DNA of 64,000 nt from Geomonas silvestris (GCF_014193515.1 NZ_BLXX01000003.1:310001-374000); one strand, 5' to 3'. Numbered from the stretch's first letter, positions 1-8,507 are shown. Numbers and translations are program-made. Notes: generated from the letters alone by a model not told the origin.

Positions 1-122
1 ATCTGGAGATTCCCTCGCTGGCCGGAAGCAGGGAGCTCGTTGGGGCCTTCTTCCGTGAGAATCTGCGCTGCTTCGACTGAGGAGAGCCCGGCAGGATCGA
101 GCTGTTCGATTATAAGGGCCAT
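1..122 (-). CDS. P-type cation-transporting ATPase, N-terminal fragment (runs off left edge)
   Basis: The reverse strand reads an ATG at 122 preceded by GGGAGGACAG, a good ribosome binding site. The 40 visible codons contain GLSSVEAAQILTEEGPNELP, the signature of the cation ATPase N-terminal domain found in Ca2+/Mg2+/Na+-type P-type ATPases (GLS..EA...L...GPNELP). The rest of the gene lies outside the window, so ion specificity and integrity cannot be judged. It is the only clue to what lies left of the ftsH/Hsp33 locus, and suggests an accessory membrane or ion-stress region. Confidence 0.75.
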   Translation of the reverse strand, partial: MALIIEQLDPAGLSSVEAAQILTEEGPNELPASGQRGNLQ

Positions 123-149
123 CTGTCCTCCCGTTGTTCGTGGCATCGT

Positions 150-390
150 GAATCATTTTGCCGTTGCGATACCACAGGAATTCAGTGCTGATCCGATTTT
201 TTGCGTGGCACTGCGATACAACTCCCGTGCCTGGGAATTCTTCTTCCGGTATTCGAGCAACTGCCGGCGCCACACGAAGTCTATGCCACGCCGCTGGACG
301 ATGGGCGCTATCTCTGCTCCCCCCCGCACCCCTCCAAGTGTGGTATTGGGATATCACCAAACTGCTGGGGCCGGAGAAGTGGACCTTCAG
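150..390 (+). pseudogene. Remnant of an IS-type (integrase-core) transposase
   Basis: Two short stretches in different forward frames match the conserved text of IS3/IS481-like OrfB transposases: EVYATPLDDGRYLCS at about 276-320 and WDITKLLGPEKWTF at about 347-388. In intact transposases these motifs lie far apart in one frame. Here they are about 26 bases apart and out of frame, so the copy has a deletion and a frameshift. No terminal inverted repeats were found. The identification rests on remembered family motifs. Confidence 0.55.
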
Positions 391-483
391 GTTAGAATTG
401 TACTTAGTGAAATTTAGAATCTGATCAGGATGGCGAGGTAGTTGGTTGACTCGCGTTTGAAACGCGGAAGATATTTCTTGATG

Positions 484-675
484 CTACTCTTCCGTGTCGC
501 CTTCGATTCTGGCGAGGATACAGTCTGCTGCCATCTGTGCTTTAGTTGCCCATGGTGCATCGTGCATAACAATATCTGGAGCTCGACCATACTCGTTCTC
601 ACTATTGTGATAACGTTAACATCGATGCCAGTGGTCAGAACTACAGCCATCACCTTCAACAAATTGTTGTATCAT
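484..675 (-). pseudogene. Possible small broken gene with an in-frame TAA
   Basis: From an ATG at 675 the frame runs 19 codons, meets TAA at 616-618, and continues open for 43 further codons to a TAG at 484-486. The second part (for example YGRAPDIVMHDAPWATKAQ) has protein-like composition. I recognise no family. It lies 50 bases downstream of the intact small gene at 725-973, in the same direction. It may be a decayed second gene of that unit, or chance. Confidence 0.25.
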
Positions 676-724
676 GCATCACTTCCCTAGCTATCACAGC
701 CGCTCTAAAGTATTACCTGTATCT

Positions 725-973
725 TTATATGTTGCCGCCAACTCTTATGAAAGCTGAAATTTTTATATCGCAGTGGTTCTCGATTTCTTGCATCTGCTCA
801 ATTGCGTACTCACCTAATGCATCTTGTACTTCTTCTGTAGTTAGAAATAAGCTCACCCAACGATCGAATTCTTCATTATTTGCATTATTTGACCATTCAA
901 TAAATTTTATGCGCGCGACAGCAGACAGTTTAGTAGCCAAGATACCAGTGAGAATTGATTTACTGCCAGCCAT
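725..973 (-). CDS. Hypothetical protein, 82 aa
   Basis: The start is supported by a strong ribosome binding site (GGGGGAGG six bases before the ATG). The product is small, soluble and mixed charged/hydrophobic, with an acidic stretch around residues 46-68 (TTEEVQDALGEYAIEQMQEIE) and no signal peptide or membrane segment. I do not recognise the family. It sits alone between the transposase remnant and the degraded stretch behind ftsH, and is the only small ORF in this corner that looks intact. Confidence 0.5.
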   Translation of the reverse strand: MAGSKSILTGILATKLSAVARIKFIEWSNNANNEEFDRWVSLFLTTEEVQDALGEYAIEQMQEIENHCDIKISAFIRVGGNI

Positions 974-1180
974 AACGCCTCCCCCCTGATAATGCGCTCA
1001 CCTTTACTGATAATTGACCATGTCACATGTTTGTGCGCTAGTGCCATGCCCTCAGACTCAAAAAAATAATCTCAGCCCGTCTCAAACGACAAGAATACAG
1101 GGTGACACCCGTGACTAGAGGTAGGAACCTGCGAACTTACTTCTGGATTGTGCATGTAGCTGTAATGCCTCTGCCCCCCC

Positions 1181-1420
1181 TCACTTCGGAATTTTAGTCT
1201 CCGGCGAGCCCCCGTACGGGACCCTCAGCAAAACTTTTTCCACTACAACTTCAAGTTCCAGATGACGCCACTAAGACAAATCATCCAAAGTGAGAGTGCC
1301 GATTCTCACGGCTTGGGCAAGGCGAGCGGATCCCCCAGGGACGTACTTTAAACGCGCATTGAGGTTGCCTGGATATTTGAAGTCGTAGCTTTCATTGTGG
1401 TAACTGGCGCAGAATTTCTC
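1181..1420 (-). pseudogene. Coding-like fragment with an in-frame TAG, downstream of ftsH
   Basis: One reverse frame stays protein-like from 1420 to 1181 apart from a TAG at 1271-1273. It reads NARLKYVPGGSARLAQAV before the stop and VVVEKVLLRVPYGGSPETK after it. There is no start codon, and its 5' end overlaps the end of the ftsH-type gene in another frame. I read this as a decayed gene fragment of unknown family. The rest of 974-1391 shows nothing I can identify. Confidence 0.25.
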
Positions 1421-3246
1421 CTACCCGCACACCATCCAGGGTCTCCTCTTCTTGGAGGGCCGTTGCCAGGGCGTCCAAGAACTGCTTGTGCGCGAGCAGT
1501 AATGCGTCGGCAACCTTTTCACCCTGCCAGATGATGTTGCAGATTTCCTTATCGATCACCCACGCCATTTCTTCGGAGAACCCCTTCTCCTCTGCCAGTT
1601 TGCGACCGAGAAAGGGATGCTCCTCCCCCCGGGTGAAGGCAACTGGGCCGACTTTTTCGCTCATGCCCCATTGGCAGACCATCTTCTCAGCCAGGTCGGT
1701 AACCATCTTTAAATCGCTCTGTGCACCCGTTGACGCCTCTCCAAAAACCAGCAGCTCGGCAGACCTTCCGCCCAAGGCTACGCTGATGCGGTTTTCCAGA
1801 TAGCTGCGGGGATAATAATAGCGATCGTCCTCCGGGAGTTGTTGGGTGATTCCCAGCGCCATGCCGTGGGGAATGATCGTCACTTTGTGGATCGGATCGG
1901 TGCCCGGCAGGAGCTTGGCGATTAGGGTATGCCCCGCCTCGTGGTAGGCGGTTATGCGTTTCTCCTGTTCGGAGATGACCATCTTGCGTTCGCCCCCCAT
2001 GAGAAGCTTGTCCTTGGCCTGTTCCAGGTGCGCCATGGTGACCGCAGAAGCGTTTTCACGCGAAGCCAGGATTGCGGCCTCGTTCACGAGATTCTCCAGG
2101 TCGGCGCCGGTCATACCTGGAGTCCCCTTGGCGATGGTGGTGAAGTCGACCCCTGAATCCAGCAGGATCTTGCGGGTATGGACCTTGAGTATCTTTTCCC
2201 GGTCCCTCCAGTCCGGTCGTTCGATCACCACGTGCCGGTCGAAGCGGCCGGGACGCAGCAGTGCAGGGTCCAGCACGTCGGGACGATTGGTCGCCGCCAG
2301 TACGATGACATCCTCGTGCTGGTCGAACCCGTCCATTTCGGACAGAAGCTGGTTCAGGGTCTGCTCCCGCTCGTCATGGCCGCCGCCGAGACCGGTACCG
2401 CGGCTGCGCCCAACGGCATCGATCTCGTCGATAAAGATGATGCTCGGTGCGCCCTTCTTGGCGTTGGCGAAGAGATCCCTCACCCGGCTGGCTCCGACAC
2501 CGACGAACATCTCGATAAACTGTGAGGCGGAGATGGTGAAAAAATTGACGCCCGCCTCACCGGCCACCGCCCGCGCAAGCAGCGTCTTTCCTGTGCCGGG
2601 AGGACCGACCAGCAGGATCCCCTTCGGCACCTTCCCGCCGATGCGCCGGAACTGCTCGGGCTCCTTCAGGTAATCAACGATCTCCTTAAGTTCCAGTTTG
2701 CTGTTCTCCATGCCGGCGACATCGTCAAATGTCACGTTCACCTTCTCGCCGGTACCGTACATCTTGGCACCCGACTTGGCAAAACTGCCAAACATCCCCA
2801 TCGGCCCTTGTTTTCGGGCCGATCGGGAGATAAACCACCAGACCCCGACGATGAGTACCCAGGGGAGAACCGATATAAGAAACGCCACAAGAGGGGATGC
2901 TTCGGAAGAAACCGCAGTGATTTCAACATTTCTGGCGGTCAGTTCGGCCAGAAGTGCTGCGTCGGCCAGCGCTGGCATGGTCGAGGTGAAGGACCCTGTA
3001 TCCCTGGTGACCTCTTTGCCTTGCACCGTCTCGGCTACCCGTATCTTTTTAAGGAATTCCCCGCTGATGGCCGTCCCTTTGAACGTGACACTTTTAAGAT
3101 TGTTTCCGGCCAGTTCGCTGCGAAATCGGCTGTAAAGTTATTTGGGCAGGCTGTCCCATCTTTGGCCTGAAATAGCTGTAGCCCAGGTTGATAAGGAGCA
3201 CCAAAAGAAACATCAGGATAATTGGACGCCAGGTTGCAGGGGCCAT
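1392..3246 (-). CDS. ftsH: FtsH-type ATP-dependent zinc metalloprotease, frameshifted near the N-terminus
   Basis: FtsH is a membrane-anchored hexameric AAA+ protease that extracts and degrades membrane and unstable cytosolic proteins. Counting from a GTG at 3026, the long frame has the second membrane segment (residues 47-66), Walker A GPPGTGKT (141-148), Walker [10 protein letters not shown] (196-204), the zinc site HEAGH (363-367) and a downstream aspartate (439). The expected N-terminal membrane helix ([20 protein letters not shown], start 3246) is in another frame that stops at 3094. The periplasmic stretch [16 protein letters not shown] continues in the long frame just after a TAA at 3138-3140. 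One extra base near 3136-3142 would explain both, and removing it gives about 617 residues, the usual FtsH length. Divergent from Hsp33. Confidence 0.85.
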
Positions 3247-3358
3247 AACTAATCTCTTATAAGGGAGTGTCTGTTCCTCCGCATTGTGCCGCGGGGATGG
3301 CATAGCCGGACTGCGGGTCACAGTTTGGGAGAGTATATCTCTGAATAAAGAAAATTCA

Positions 3359-3386
3359 ATTATATAGTTCTTTTGAAGTATGCTAA
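3359..3386 (-). promoter_or_regulatory. Candidate sigma70-type promoter for the ftsH-type gene
   Basis: On the reverse strand TTAGCA (3386-3381), a 16-base spacer and TATAAT (3364-3359) lie about 110 bases upstream of the ATG at 3246, in the AT-rich gap between the divergent ftsH and Hsp33 genes. The -10 is perfect and the -35 matches 4 of 6. No clear heat-shock sigma32 element was seen. Confidence 0.4.
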
Positions 3387-3502
3387 GCTATTATAAGTAC
3401 CTCCTGACGCTATGACGATCAAACAGTATTATCCATGTCGAGCATGAGTCGTCTTCTCGTTATGCTGCCGAGATGCCCATCCTCCTCGAAGGGAAGTGGA
3501 CA

Positions 3503-4426
3503 ATGGATGATTACTTGGTACGCATACTGACTAAATTCGGAACGTTCCGGGGGCTGGCCTGCGTCACGACTGGGCTTGTGGCTGAGGCGGCACGGCGGCA
3601 CGCTACACTCCCCACGGCCACGACGGCCCTCGGACGGGCACTGACCGCAGGAGCGCTAATGGGGGCGTTGCTTAAGACCGACCAACGGGTCGCTCTAAAG
3701 TTCGAAGGGAACGGCCCCCTCGGCAGGATCCTCGTCGAGGCACAGAGTACCGGGGCGGTAGCCGGCACCGTAGGAAACCCTGCCGTGGACCTTCCCCTGT
3801 ACGAGGGGCAGGTCGTTGTGGCTGGCGCCTTGGGCCGGGCCGGTTGTCTCACCGTGACCAAGGACTTGCGGCTGAAGCAGCCGTATCAAGGTACTGTTCA
3901 ACTCATCTCAGGCGAAATTGGGGATGACCTAGCCGGGTATCTTAACGAATCGGAACAGGTGCCCTCGGCGGTCGGGCTCGGCGTCTGCTTAGCGCCGGAT
4001 GGGCGTGTCGCCGCGGCCGGCGGGTTTTTGATCCAGTCGCTCCCGCCTCAAGAGAAGGAGGCCATTCAACTGCTCATGAAGCGGATGGGGACCCTCCCCG
4101 TGCTGTCAGATCACTTTCGAAGCGGGGGCACTCCGGAACAACTGCTGGATATCCTGTTCGCCGGAATCCCCTATGAGACCATAGAGAAACGTATAGTCGC
4201 CTTCAAATGTACCTGTAGCCGGGAAAAGTGTGAGCAGGCTCTGCTGATTCAGGGAAAGGATGCCATCAGGGCGATGGCAACGAGTGAGGGAGGGGGCGTG
4301 GTGACCTGCACTTTTTGCAAGGAGATCTGGACTTTCAGCCGGCAAGAACTGGAACGTCTCGTTGACGCGATGCCGGAGCCGTTGGCCGTGGAAGCGGCCT
4401 TCGAGGTAGGTCCGGACAAGACGTGA
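3503..4426 (+). CDS. hslO: Hsp33 redox-regulated chaperone (first copy)
   Basis: Hsp33 is a cytosolic holdase that is switched on by oxidation of a zinc-binding cysteine cluster. The 307-residue product starts MDDYLVRILTKFG, as the family does, behind GAAGGGAAG, so I prefer the ATG at 3503 to the upstream one at 3473. The C-terminal zinc site is present as CTC (in KCTCSREKC) and CTFC about 30 residues later. A second Hsp33 lies at 36673-37563; the two share most of the N-terminal domain (for example [18 protein letters not shown]). Its neighbour is the divergent ftsH-type protease, so this pair looks like a small proteostasis locus outside the core housekeeping context. Confidence 0.93.
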   Translation: MDDYLVRILTKFGTFRGLACVTTGLVAEAARRHATLPTATTALGRALTAGALMGALLKTDQRVALKFEGNGPLGRILVEAQSTGAVAGTVGNPAVDLPLYEGQVVVAGALGRAGCLTVTKDLRLKQPYQGTVQLISGEIGDDLAGYLNESEQVPSAVGLGVCLAPDGRVAAAGGFLIQSLPPQEKEAIQLLMKRMGTLPVLSDHFRSGGTPEQLLDILFAGIPYETIEKRIVAFKCTCSREKCEQALLIQGKDAIRAMATSEGGGVVTCTFCKEIWTFSRQELERLVDAMPEPLAVEAAFEVGPDKT

Positions 4427-4628
4427 ACTGGATTGATGACGAGAGGCGTTAATGATTTGGTAGCGGACAGCGAGGAATTGGCCAAGCACGTGCACCTGTC
4501 GCTAAAGCGGCACTTGGCCGGCCGAAGATTGCCGGGAGGTTCAGTGCGCTTAGCATTTCACTCCATGTGTGAACCATTTCGTCGCTAGCACCATGTGCAA
4601 CGTTCACGCTTTGCCCGAGAATAACGAA

Positions 4629-4656
4629 GGGGCTACAGCATCAGAGCTGTAACCCC
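4629..4656 (-). terminator. Hairpin terminator beside attL, probably the original tRNA-Ser terminator
   Basis: An 11-bp stem (GGGGTTACAGC / GCTGTAGCCCC on the reverse strand, one G-U pair, six-base loop) ends 11 bases from the left att repeat. Before integration this position would have been directly downstream of the tRNA-Ser 3' end. The U-run is weak in that direction and better on the + strand, where the stem has one C-A mismatch. Confidence 0.45.
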
Positions 4657-4666
4657 TTGTTTTATA

Positions 4667-4717
4667 TGGCGGAGAGATAGGGATTCGAACCCTAGGTACC
4701 TTTCGGTACACCTGATT
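4667..4717. repeat. attL: 51-bp direct repeat of the tRNA-Ser 3' part
   Basis: The 51 bases are identical to 24293-24343, the 3' part of tRNA-Ser(CGA) from just after the anticodon to the CCA end. Identity stops at 4718 (A) versus 24344 (T). This is the expected product of tyrosine-recombinase integration into a tRNA gene. Confidence 0.93.
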
Positions 4718-4757
4718 AAGCCTAACATACTGAATATGTTAGACTCACCACTCGTCC
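4667..4757 (-). other. tRNA-like sequence at the left junction with a UCA-containing anticodon-type loop
   Basis: On the reverse strand the att core is preceded by GACGAGTGGTGAGTC, a D-arm-like element sharing CGAGTGGT with tRNA-Ser, and by a hairpin with 7-bp stem CTAACAT/ATGTTAG and 7-base loop ATTCAGT, which places UCA at the anticodon position. The variable arm, T arm and CCA come from the att repeat. The bases upstream do not pair with the acceptor strand TCTCTCC, so a normal acceptor stem cannot form. It may be a remnant or a recombination site rather than a working tRNA. Confidence 0.35.
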
Positions 4758-4869
4758 ATACCAACCTGGGCTAGTGCTACGAGCCTCTAAAACAGGGCAT
4801 TTTTAGATGGTTTATGTACCAAATCTTGTACCAAAATATAACACCAAGTGACTTGAAATTGCTAGTGTT

Positions 4870-5874
4870 TTATAGTTCCAAGACCTTTGCAGCATGTACC
4901 AATTTATCAGGGTTCAAGTGAGCATACCGTTCCGTTACCTGGATAGTGCTATGCCCCAACCACTCCTTGACCGTGTAGAGGTCGATACCCTTGTCAATTA
5001 ATCTGGTAGCGGTGGTATGCCTCAGAGCATGCAACACGAACTCCTTATCACCAGTGAGGCCCATCCTCTTCCTTACCCATGTCCATGCGTTCTCGGCTTG
5101 ATCCCTGCCAATCATGAAAGGCTTACCTGCTCCCTCGGTCTTCCTGGTATCCAATATGGTCCCTACCCTACAGGTCATGGGTATGCTCCTTGGCTTGTCT
5201 CCTTTGTTGATCCAAATAGAGATTAGATTGGTTTCAAAGTTAATATCGTCATAGCGTAGGTCCAACACCTCTGACAACCGACACCCTGTATCCACTAGAA
5301 CCTCCACTAAATCAGCCACCTCGGGGAAATGGCACCTCCTGCTATTATGTACCGTGTCCCGTAACAGGCTAATCACCGTACCCACTTCTTCCCTGGTCAA
5401 GACACGAATCCTGCCCTCGGTCTCCCTTTTCAGTTGGATATGCTCCCATGGTTGCCGGTGGTGACGTAGTAAAGTCTTCATGGTGGCTAGATACCTGTTC
5501 ACTGTGGCCCCTTTGATACCGGAACCCTCCAACAACCTGATTAAGAGCTTGATTACGTCATCGTCTACCTTGCTAATTGCAATGTCACCGATCAGTTCCA
5601 TCACCCTCTCTGCTATGCGCTGAGACTTGAGACCGTCCTTGTTATCCTTCCACCGTTCGTCATAGGTCTTTTGGATTGCAATACTCAGTGGCATCCTTGC
5701 GGCCTTCTCCCTGGGAGATAATGCACCGTCTACCATCATCCTCTTCTTCTCAACTGCTTCAACGAGCTTGGCTTCCTTCTTGGTGAATTTTCCGGTACTC
5801 CTGGTTACACGTACTCCGTCAACAGTGAAGTTCATGTAAAACACGGCCTTATCTCCTCTCCTATATACAGACAT
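4870..5874 (-). CDS. Tyrosine site-specific recombinase (integrase), left end
   Basis: The enzyme catalyses integration and excision by a Tyr-DNA intermediate. The start at 5874 follows AAGGAGGT; a longer frame to 5901 would overlap a terminator. In the 334-residue product, residues 1-60 are an Arm-type DNA-binding region (VYRRGDKAVFYMNFTVDG), followed by a core-binding domain and a catalytic domain with R199 (GCRLSEVL), K224, H282-x-x-R285 (HALRHTTATRL), H308 (LGHS) and nucleophile Y317 (ERYAH), so all catalytic residues are present. The gene lies 152 bases inside attL and reads toward it. It is unrelated in sequence to the integrase at the right end apart from the catalytic motifs. Confidence 0.93.
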   Translation of the reverse strand: MSVYRRGDKAVFYMNFTVDGVRVTRSTGKFTKKEAKLVEAVEKKRMMVDGALSPREKAARMPLSIAIQKTYDERWKDNKDGLKSQRIAERVMELIGDIAISKVDDDVIKLLIRLLEGSGIKGATVNRYLATMKTLLRHHRQPWEHIQLKRETEGRIRVLTREEVGTVISLLRDTVHNSRRCHFPEVADLVEVLVDTGCRLSEVLDLRYDDINFETNLISIWINKGDKPRSIPMTCRVGTILDTRKTEGAGKPFMIGRDQAENAWTWVRKRMGLTGDKEFVLHALRHTTATRLIDKGIDLYTVKEWLGHSTIQVTERYAHLNPDKLVHAAKVLEL

Positions 5875-5901
5875 GGTGATACCTCCTTGGATTCCAGGCA
5901 C

Positions 5902-5923
5902 AAAAAAAGAGCCTTATGGCTCT
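5902..5923 (-). terminator. Intrinsic terminator upstream of the left integrase
   Basis: On the reverse strand AGAGCC-ATAA-GGCTCT is followed by seven T. It lies 28 bases before the integrase start and would insulate the integrase from transcription of the radC group upstream. Confidence 0.75.
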
Positions 5924-5992
5924 GGTCGTCCTGGTTTGGTAGATAGTGGAATTAATGGATTGTTAGAACAGTTACTCGACAGCGAAATTAGG

Positions 5993-6008
5993 CTTCTGGC
6001 GGGACTTT
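5993..6008. repeat. 16-bp repeat, copy 1
   Basis: CTTCTGGCGGGACTTT occurs here and again at 17056-17071 in the same orientation. Both copies lie about 100-120 bases upstream of a reverse-strand gene start (5874 and 16959). Function unknown. Confidence 0.5.
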
Positions 6009-6100
6009 GTTACATGAGACAGGTGATGATATGGACTTGCTAAGTTGGATTAGTGAAGGTCTACTTTGGTAGGAATTATTGGGCGGGTGGTAATGCGGGG

Positions 6101-6433
6101 TTATCTTGCTGACTTGCAGGATTCTACTAAGTGCCGTAATGCATGTTGTTCCCTAGCTGGGAGCTTGGCGATTGCAGAAATCAGCTTGTATCCGTTCTTC
6201 ATCAATGTGGTCAGTTCATTGTACATATTGAAGATGGTCGGGTATGCCAGCTTTCCAGTATCCAAGGAAGCATAGACCAACCGATATACCTTTTGGCTGC
6301 AATCATTACAAAGGATTGTGACTGCCGCATCTTTTGCCGGCAAGAAGGAACTATGAGCCAGGGAACCATGCTTGATACCATGTACCGTATCACCTGGGCG
6401 TAATGTCTTGCCGCAATACTCACAGGTTGTCAT
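6101..6433 (-). CDS. Small zinc-ribbon protein, 110 aa
   Basis: The product begins MTTCEYCGKTLRPGDTVHG and has a second pair in CNDCSQKVY, so two CxxC pairs about 39 residues apart could bind one zinc. The C-terminal half is helical with no further motif. Its start overlaps the radC stop by four bases (ATGA), so it is translationally coupled to radC. No family recognised; an accessory DNA- or RNA-binding role is only a guess. Confidence 0.75.
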   Translation of the reverse strand: MTTCEYCGKTLRPGDTVHGIKHGSLAHSSFLPAKDAAVTILCNDCSQKVYRLVYASLDTGKLAYPTIFNMYNELTTLMKNGYKLISAIAKLPAREQHALRHLVESCKSAR

Positions 6434-6936
6434 ATGACACCTCTCTCGACAAACGAGTAATAGGAATCACCCACTATGATGTGGTCCAATACTTTTATGC
6501 CAAGCAGCTCTCCTGCTTCCCTGAGTCGTCTGGTTACTTCAAGGTCTTCAGCTGAAGGGGTAGGGTCTCCAGTTGGATGGTTATGGACAAGTATTATTGC
6601 GGCGGCATTTGATAAGAGAGCAGTCTTAAATGTATCCCGAGGTGTGACTATAGCTTGATTGAGTGTTCCAACTGACACTATTTCCAGACATACAATACGA
6701 TTTTTCCCGTCCAAGTGTGCCGTACAGAATGATTCCTTAGTTTCGTTCCTGAGAAAGCTAAATGTCTCAAATATCTGAGAAGGGCTGGTATACCTGGCAT
6801 TGGGTGTCAGGTAGTCAGTTACATTGTCCTTTACCGTCATATTTTCATATACCGCTTTGATCATTCTCAACTTGATGCTCCTGGGTTTAGGTGCTGCTAT
6901 CTCGATTGGTCCGAATAATCCGTCAACGGTTGGCAT
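6430..6936 (-). CDS. radC: RadC-like JAB-domain protein
   Basis: RadC-type proteins carry a JAMM/MPN-fold metal site and are common cargo of plasmids, ICEs and prophages; their biochemical role is unsettled. The 168-residue product has the metal motif HNHPTGDPTPSAED (residues 118-131) and the preceding glutamate region NETKESF. It lacks the N-terminal helix-hairpin-helix of chromosomal RadC, as mobile-element copies often do. The start follows AAGGAGGATTCACC. It lies between the small genes at 6960 and 6101 in one reverse-strand group. Confidence 0.9.
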   Translation of the reverse strand: MPTVDGLFGPIEIAAPKPRSIKLRMIKAVYENMTVKDNVTDYLTPNARYTSPSQIFETFSFLRNETKESFCTAHLDGKNRIVCLEIVSVGTLNQAIVTPRDTFKTALLSNAAAIILVHNHPTGDPTPSAEDLEVTRRLREAGELLGIKVLDHIIVGDSYYSFVERGVI

Positions 6937-6959
6937 GGTGAATCCTCCTTGTAGGTTGG

Positions 6960-7427
6960 TTACATCAGATAGTCAATCAGCTTCATGGTAATGGCCTTGG
7001 GTGATAGCCCTTCCCACTTGGCACCAAGAGTTTCCTTGATGTCCTGCGGCGTATAAAGGTGAACGCTATTGATCGGGTCAGGTTCTGGTGACATGAAGGC
7101 GTTAAGGCCCATTGTTCCATTGCATCTGTTGATCGTGAGGACATACAGGGCTATGCTCTCAGTGAATACGTGGATGGTGTCATTGGTGCCACCGTGAAAC
7201 TGGTAGTTGTTGCCGTTATGCTCAAGGATCAGGTTGTTGATGTGGATGCTGGTGGTGTCCTTGTGACTGGTAAATAGCTTGATTGTCGGTGTGATCGCGG
7301 TCATGGTTTCCCCTCCTTGGGAAGCGGCTATTCGGATATGTCCCTTGTTGCACTTGATGCAGATATCATCTGGCGGGTAATAGTCCTCGTAGACGGCATG
7401 GCATGTACCGCACCTGAATAGGGCCAT
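6960..7427 (-). CDS. Zinc-ribbon hypothetical protein with a possible second internal start
   Basis: The N-terminus (CGTCHAVYEDYYPPDDICIKC) has two CxxC pairs typical of a rubredoxin- or ribbon-like zinc site; the rest is unfamiliar. The first ATG at 7427 has AAGGAG at good spacing. An in-frame ATG at 7304 (MTAITPTIKLF) also has a strong site, AAGGAGGGG, six bases before it. The gene may therefore make a 155-residue form with the zinc ribbon and a 114-residue form without it. Followed by radC after a short gap. Confidence 0.75.
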   Translation of the reverse strand: MALFRCGTCHAVYEDYYPPDDICIKCNKGHIRIAASQGGETMTAITPTIKLFTSHKDTTSIHINNLILEHNGNNYQFHGGTNDTIHVFTESIALYVLTINRCNGTMGLNAFMSPEPDPINSVHLYTPQDIKETLGAKWEGLSPKAITMKLIDYLM

Positions 7428-7613
7428 AGTTATTGCTCCTTACTTAGGGGATTAAGGGGTTAGCCTGACTTGAAACGAGAAATGGGCTTGTAGAGCTGAT
7501 TCGGAGCTTGAGGGATGGTCTTTGGCTACTAGGTTAATGAGGGTCTAGAGTCCTTATTATGGAAGGGGTACTACTGGGAGGCATCTTTACTGCTGGGGGC
7601 ATGTGGCGGGATA

Positions 7614-8507
7614 TTATGCAGCGGTGTCATCGGTGCTGTCGTCTTCACCTCCTTGTCTGCAAAGTATGTAGTCACTGGCTTTTTGCCCTTGAGATGCAGC
7701 CATTACGAGCAACTTCTGATTACCTTTTATTGCTTTCAGCCACCCCCTGATGTAGCTTGCACTATTTTCAAGTGTCATTTGCTCGATACCAGCATGACCA
7801 CACAGGAAAGCTGAACAAAATTCCGAGCACAATTCCTCTTGAGAATAATTATGTGACCCGAAGTATGAGGGTTCCAGTATCCCCTTCCTCCCTATCCGTC
7901 TAGCGTGACCTGTTGAATGTCCTAACTCATGGAACAAAGTGCTGTAATATTCCTCCGGTGATTCAAATGCTTCAGCTTTAGGAATTTTCACATAGTCCAA
8001 GAAAGGATGGTATGCTGGCTGGTTACCTCCGTAGTGGATATCTGGTCTAAGTGGCATACCTGCAATGATCTGGTCGGCTCTCTCGATGGGGGTAAAGGTG
8101 TTGATGGTCTCTATGGCCGGTGGCGGCTCTATACCCTCCGTTTGGAGTAGATTAAAAACTGAATAGTAGCGCAACACTGGTATCTTACCGTTAATGGCTA
8201 CCTCTCCATCAATAGGTTCAGCATCCTTCTTATCGAGCCATTTCCAGAAGATCACCGGAGTAGACTTCTCACCCTTCCTGATACGACCACCTTTGTCGTG
8301 GCACTGCTTAAATGTCACCCAATACGGGGAGGAATAAGGCATACAGGCCAACATGAACACGTTGATACCCCTATATTCCTTTTTTGAAACATAGTTGGCT
8401 GGTGCGTTACCACCTCCTACGCTCCAGGTTTTCCGCCATGGCACCACATTTGACTCCAATAGCTCCATGATCCTACTGTTGATTACATCGTAGACGTTAA
8501 CTGCCAT
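7614..8507 (-). CDS. ardC: ArdC-like antirestriction protein / zincin metallopeptidase
   Basis: ArdC-family proteins bind single-stranded DNA through an N-terminal domain and carry a C-terminal zinc-peptidase-like domain; they protect incoming mobile DNA from restriction. The 297-residue product begins with the typical VYDVINSRIMELLES and PWRKTW, and has HELGHSTGH (from residue 193) with a downstream glutamate in YSQEELCSE. The start follows AAAGGAGG. It leads the reverse-strand group with the zinc-ribbon and radC genes, which looks like an establishment module. No transfer genes were found beside it. Confidence 0.88.
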   Translation of the reverse strand: MAVNVYDVINSRIMELLESNVVPWRKTWSVGGGNAPANYVSKKEYRGINVFMLACMPYSSPYWVTFKQCHDKGGRIRKGEKSTPVIFWKWLDKKDAEPIDGEVAINGKIPVLRYYSVFNLLQTEGIEPPPAIETINTFTPIERADQIIAGMPLRPDIHYGGNQPAYHPFLDYVKIPKAEAFESPEEYYSTLFHELGHSTGHARRIGRKGILEPSYFGSHNYSQEELCSEFCSAFLCGHAGIEQMTLENSASYIRGWLKAIKGNQKLLVMAASQGQKASDYILCRQGGEDDSTDDTAA

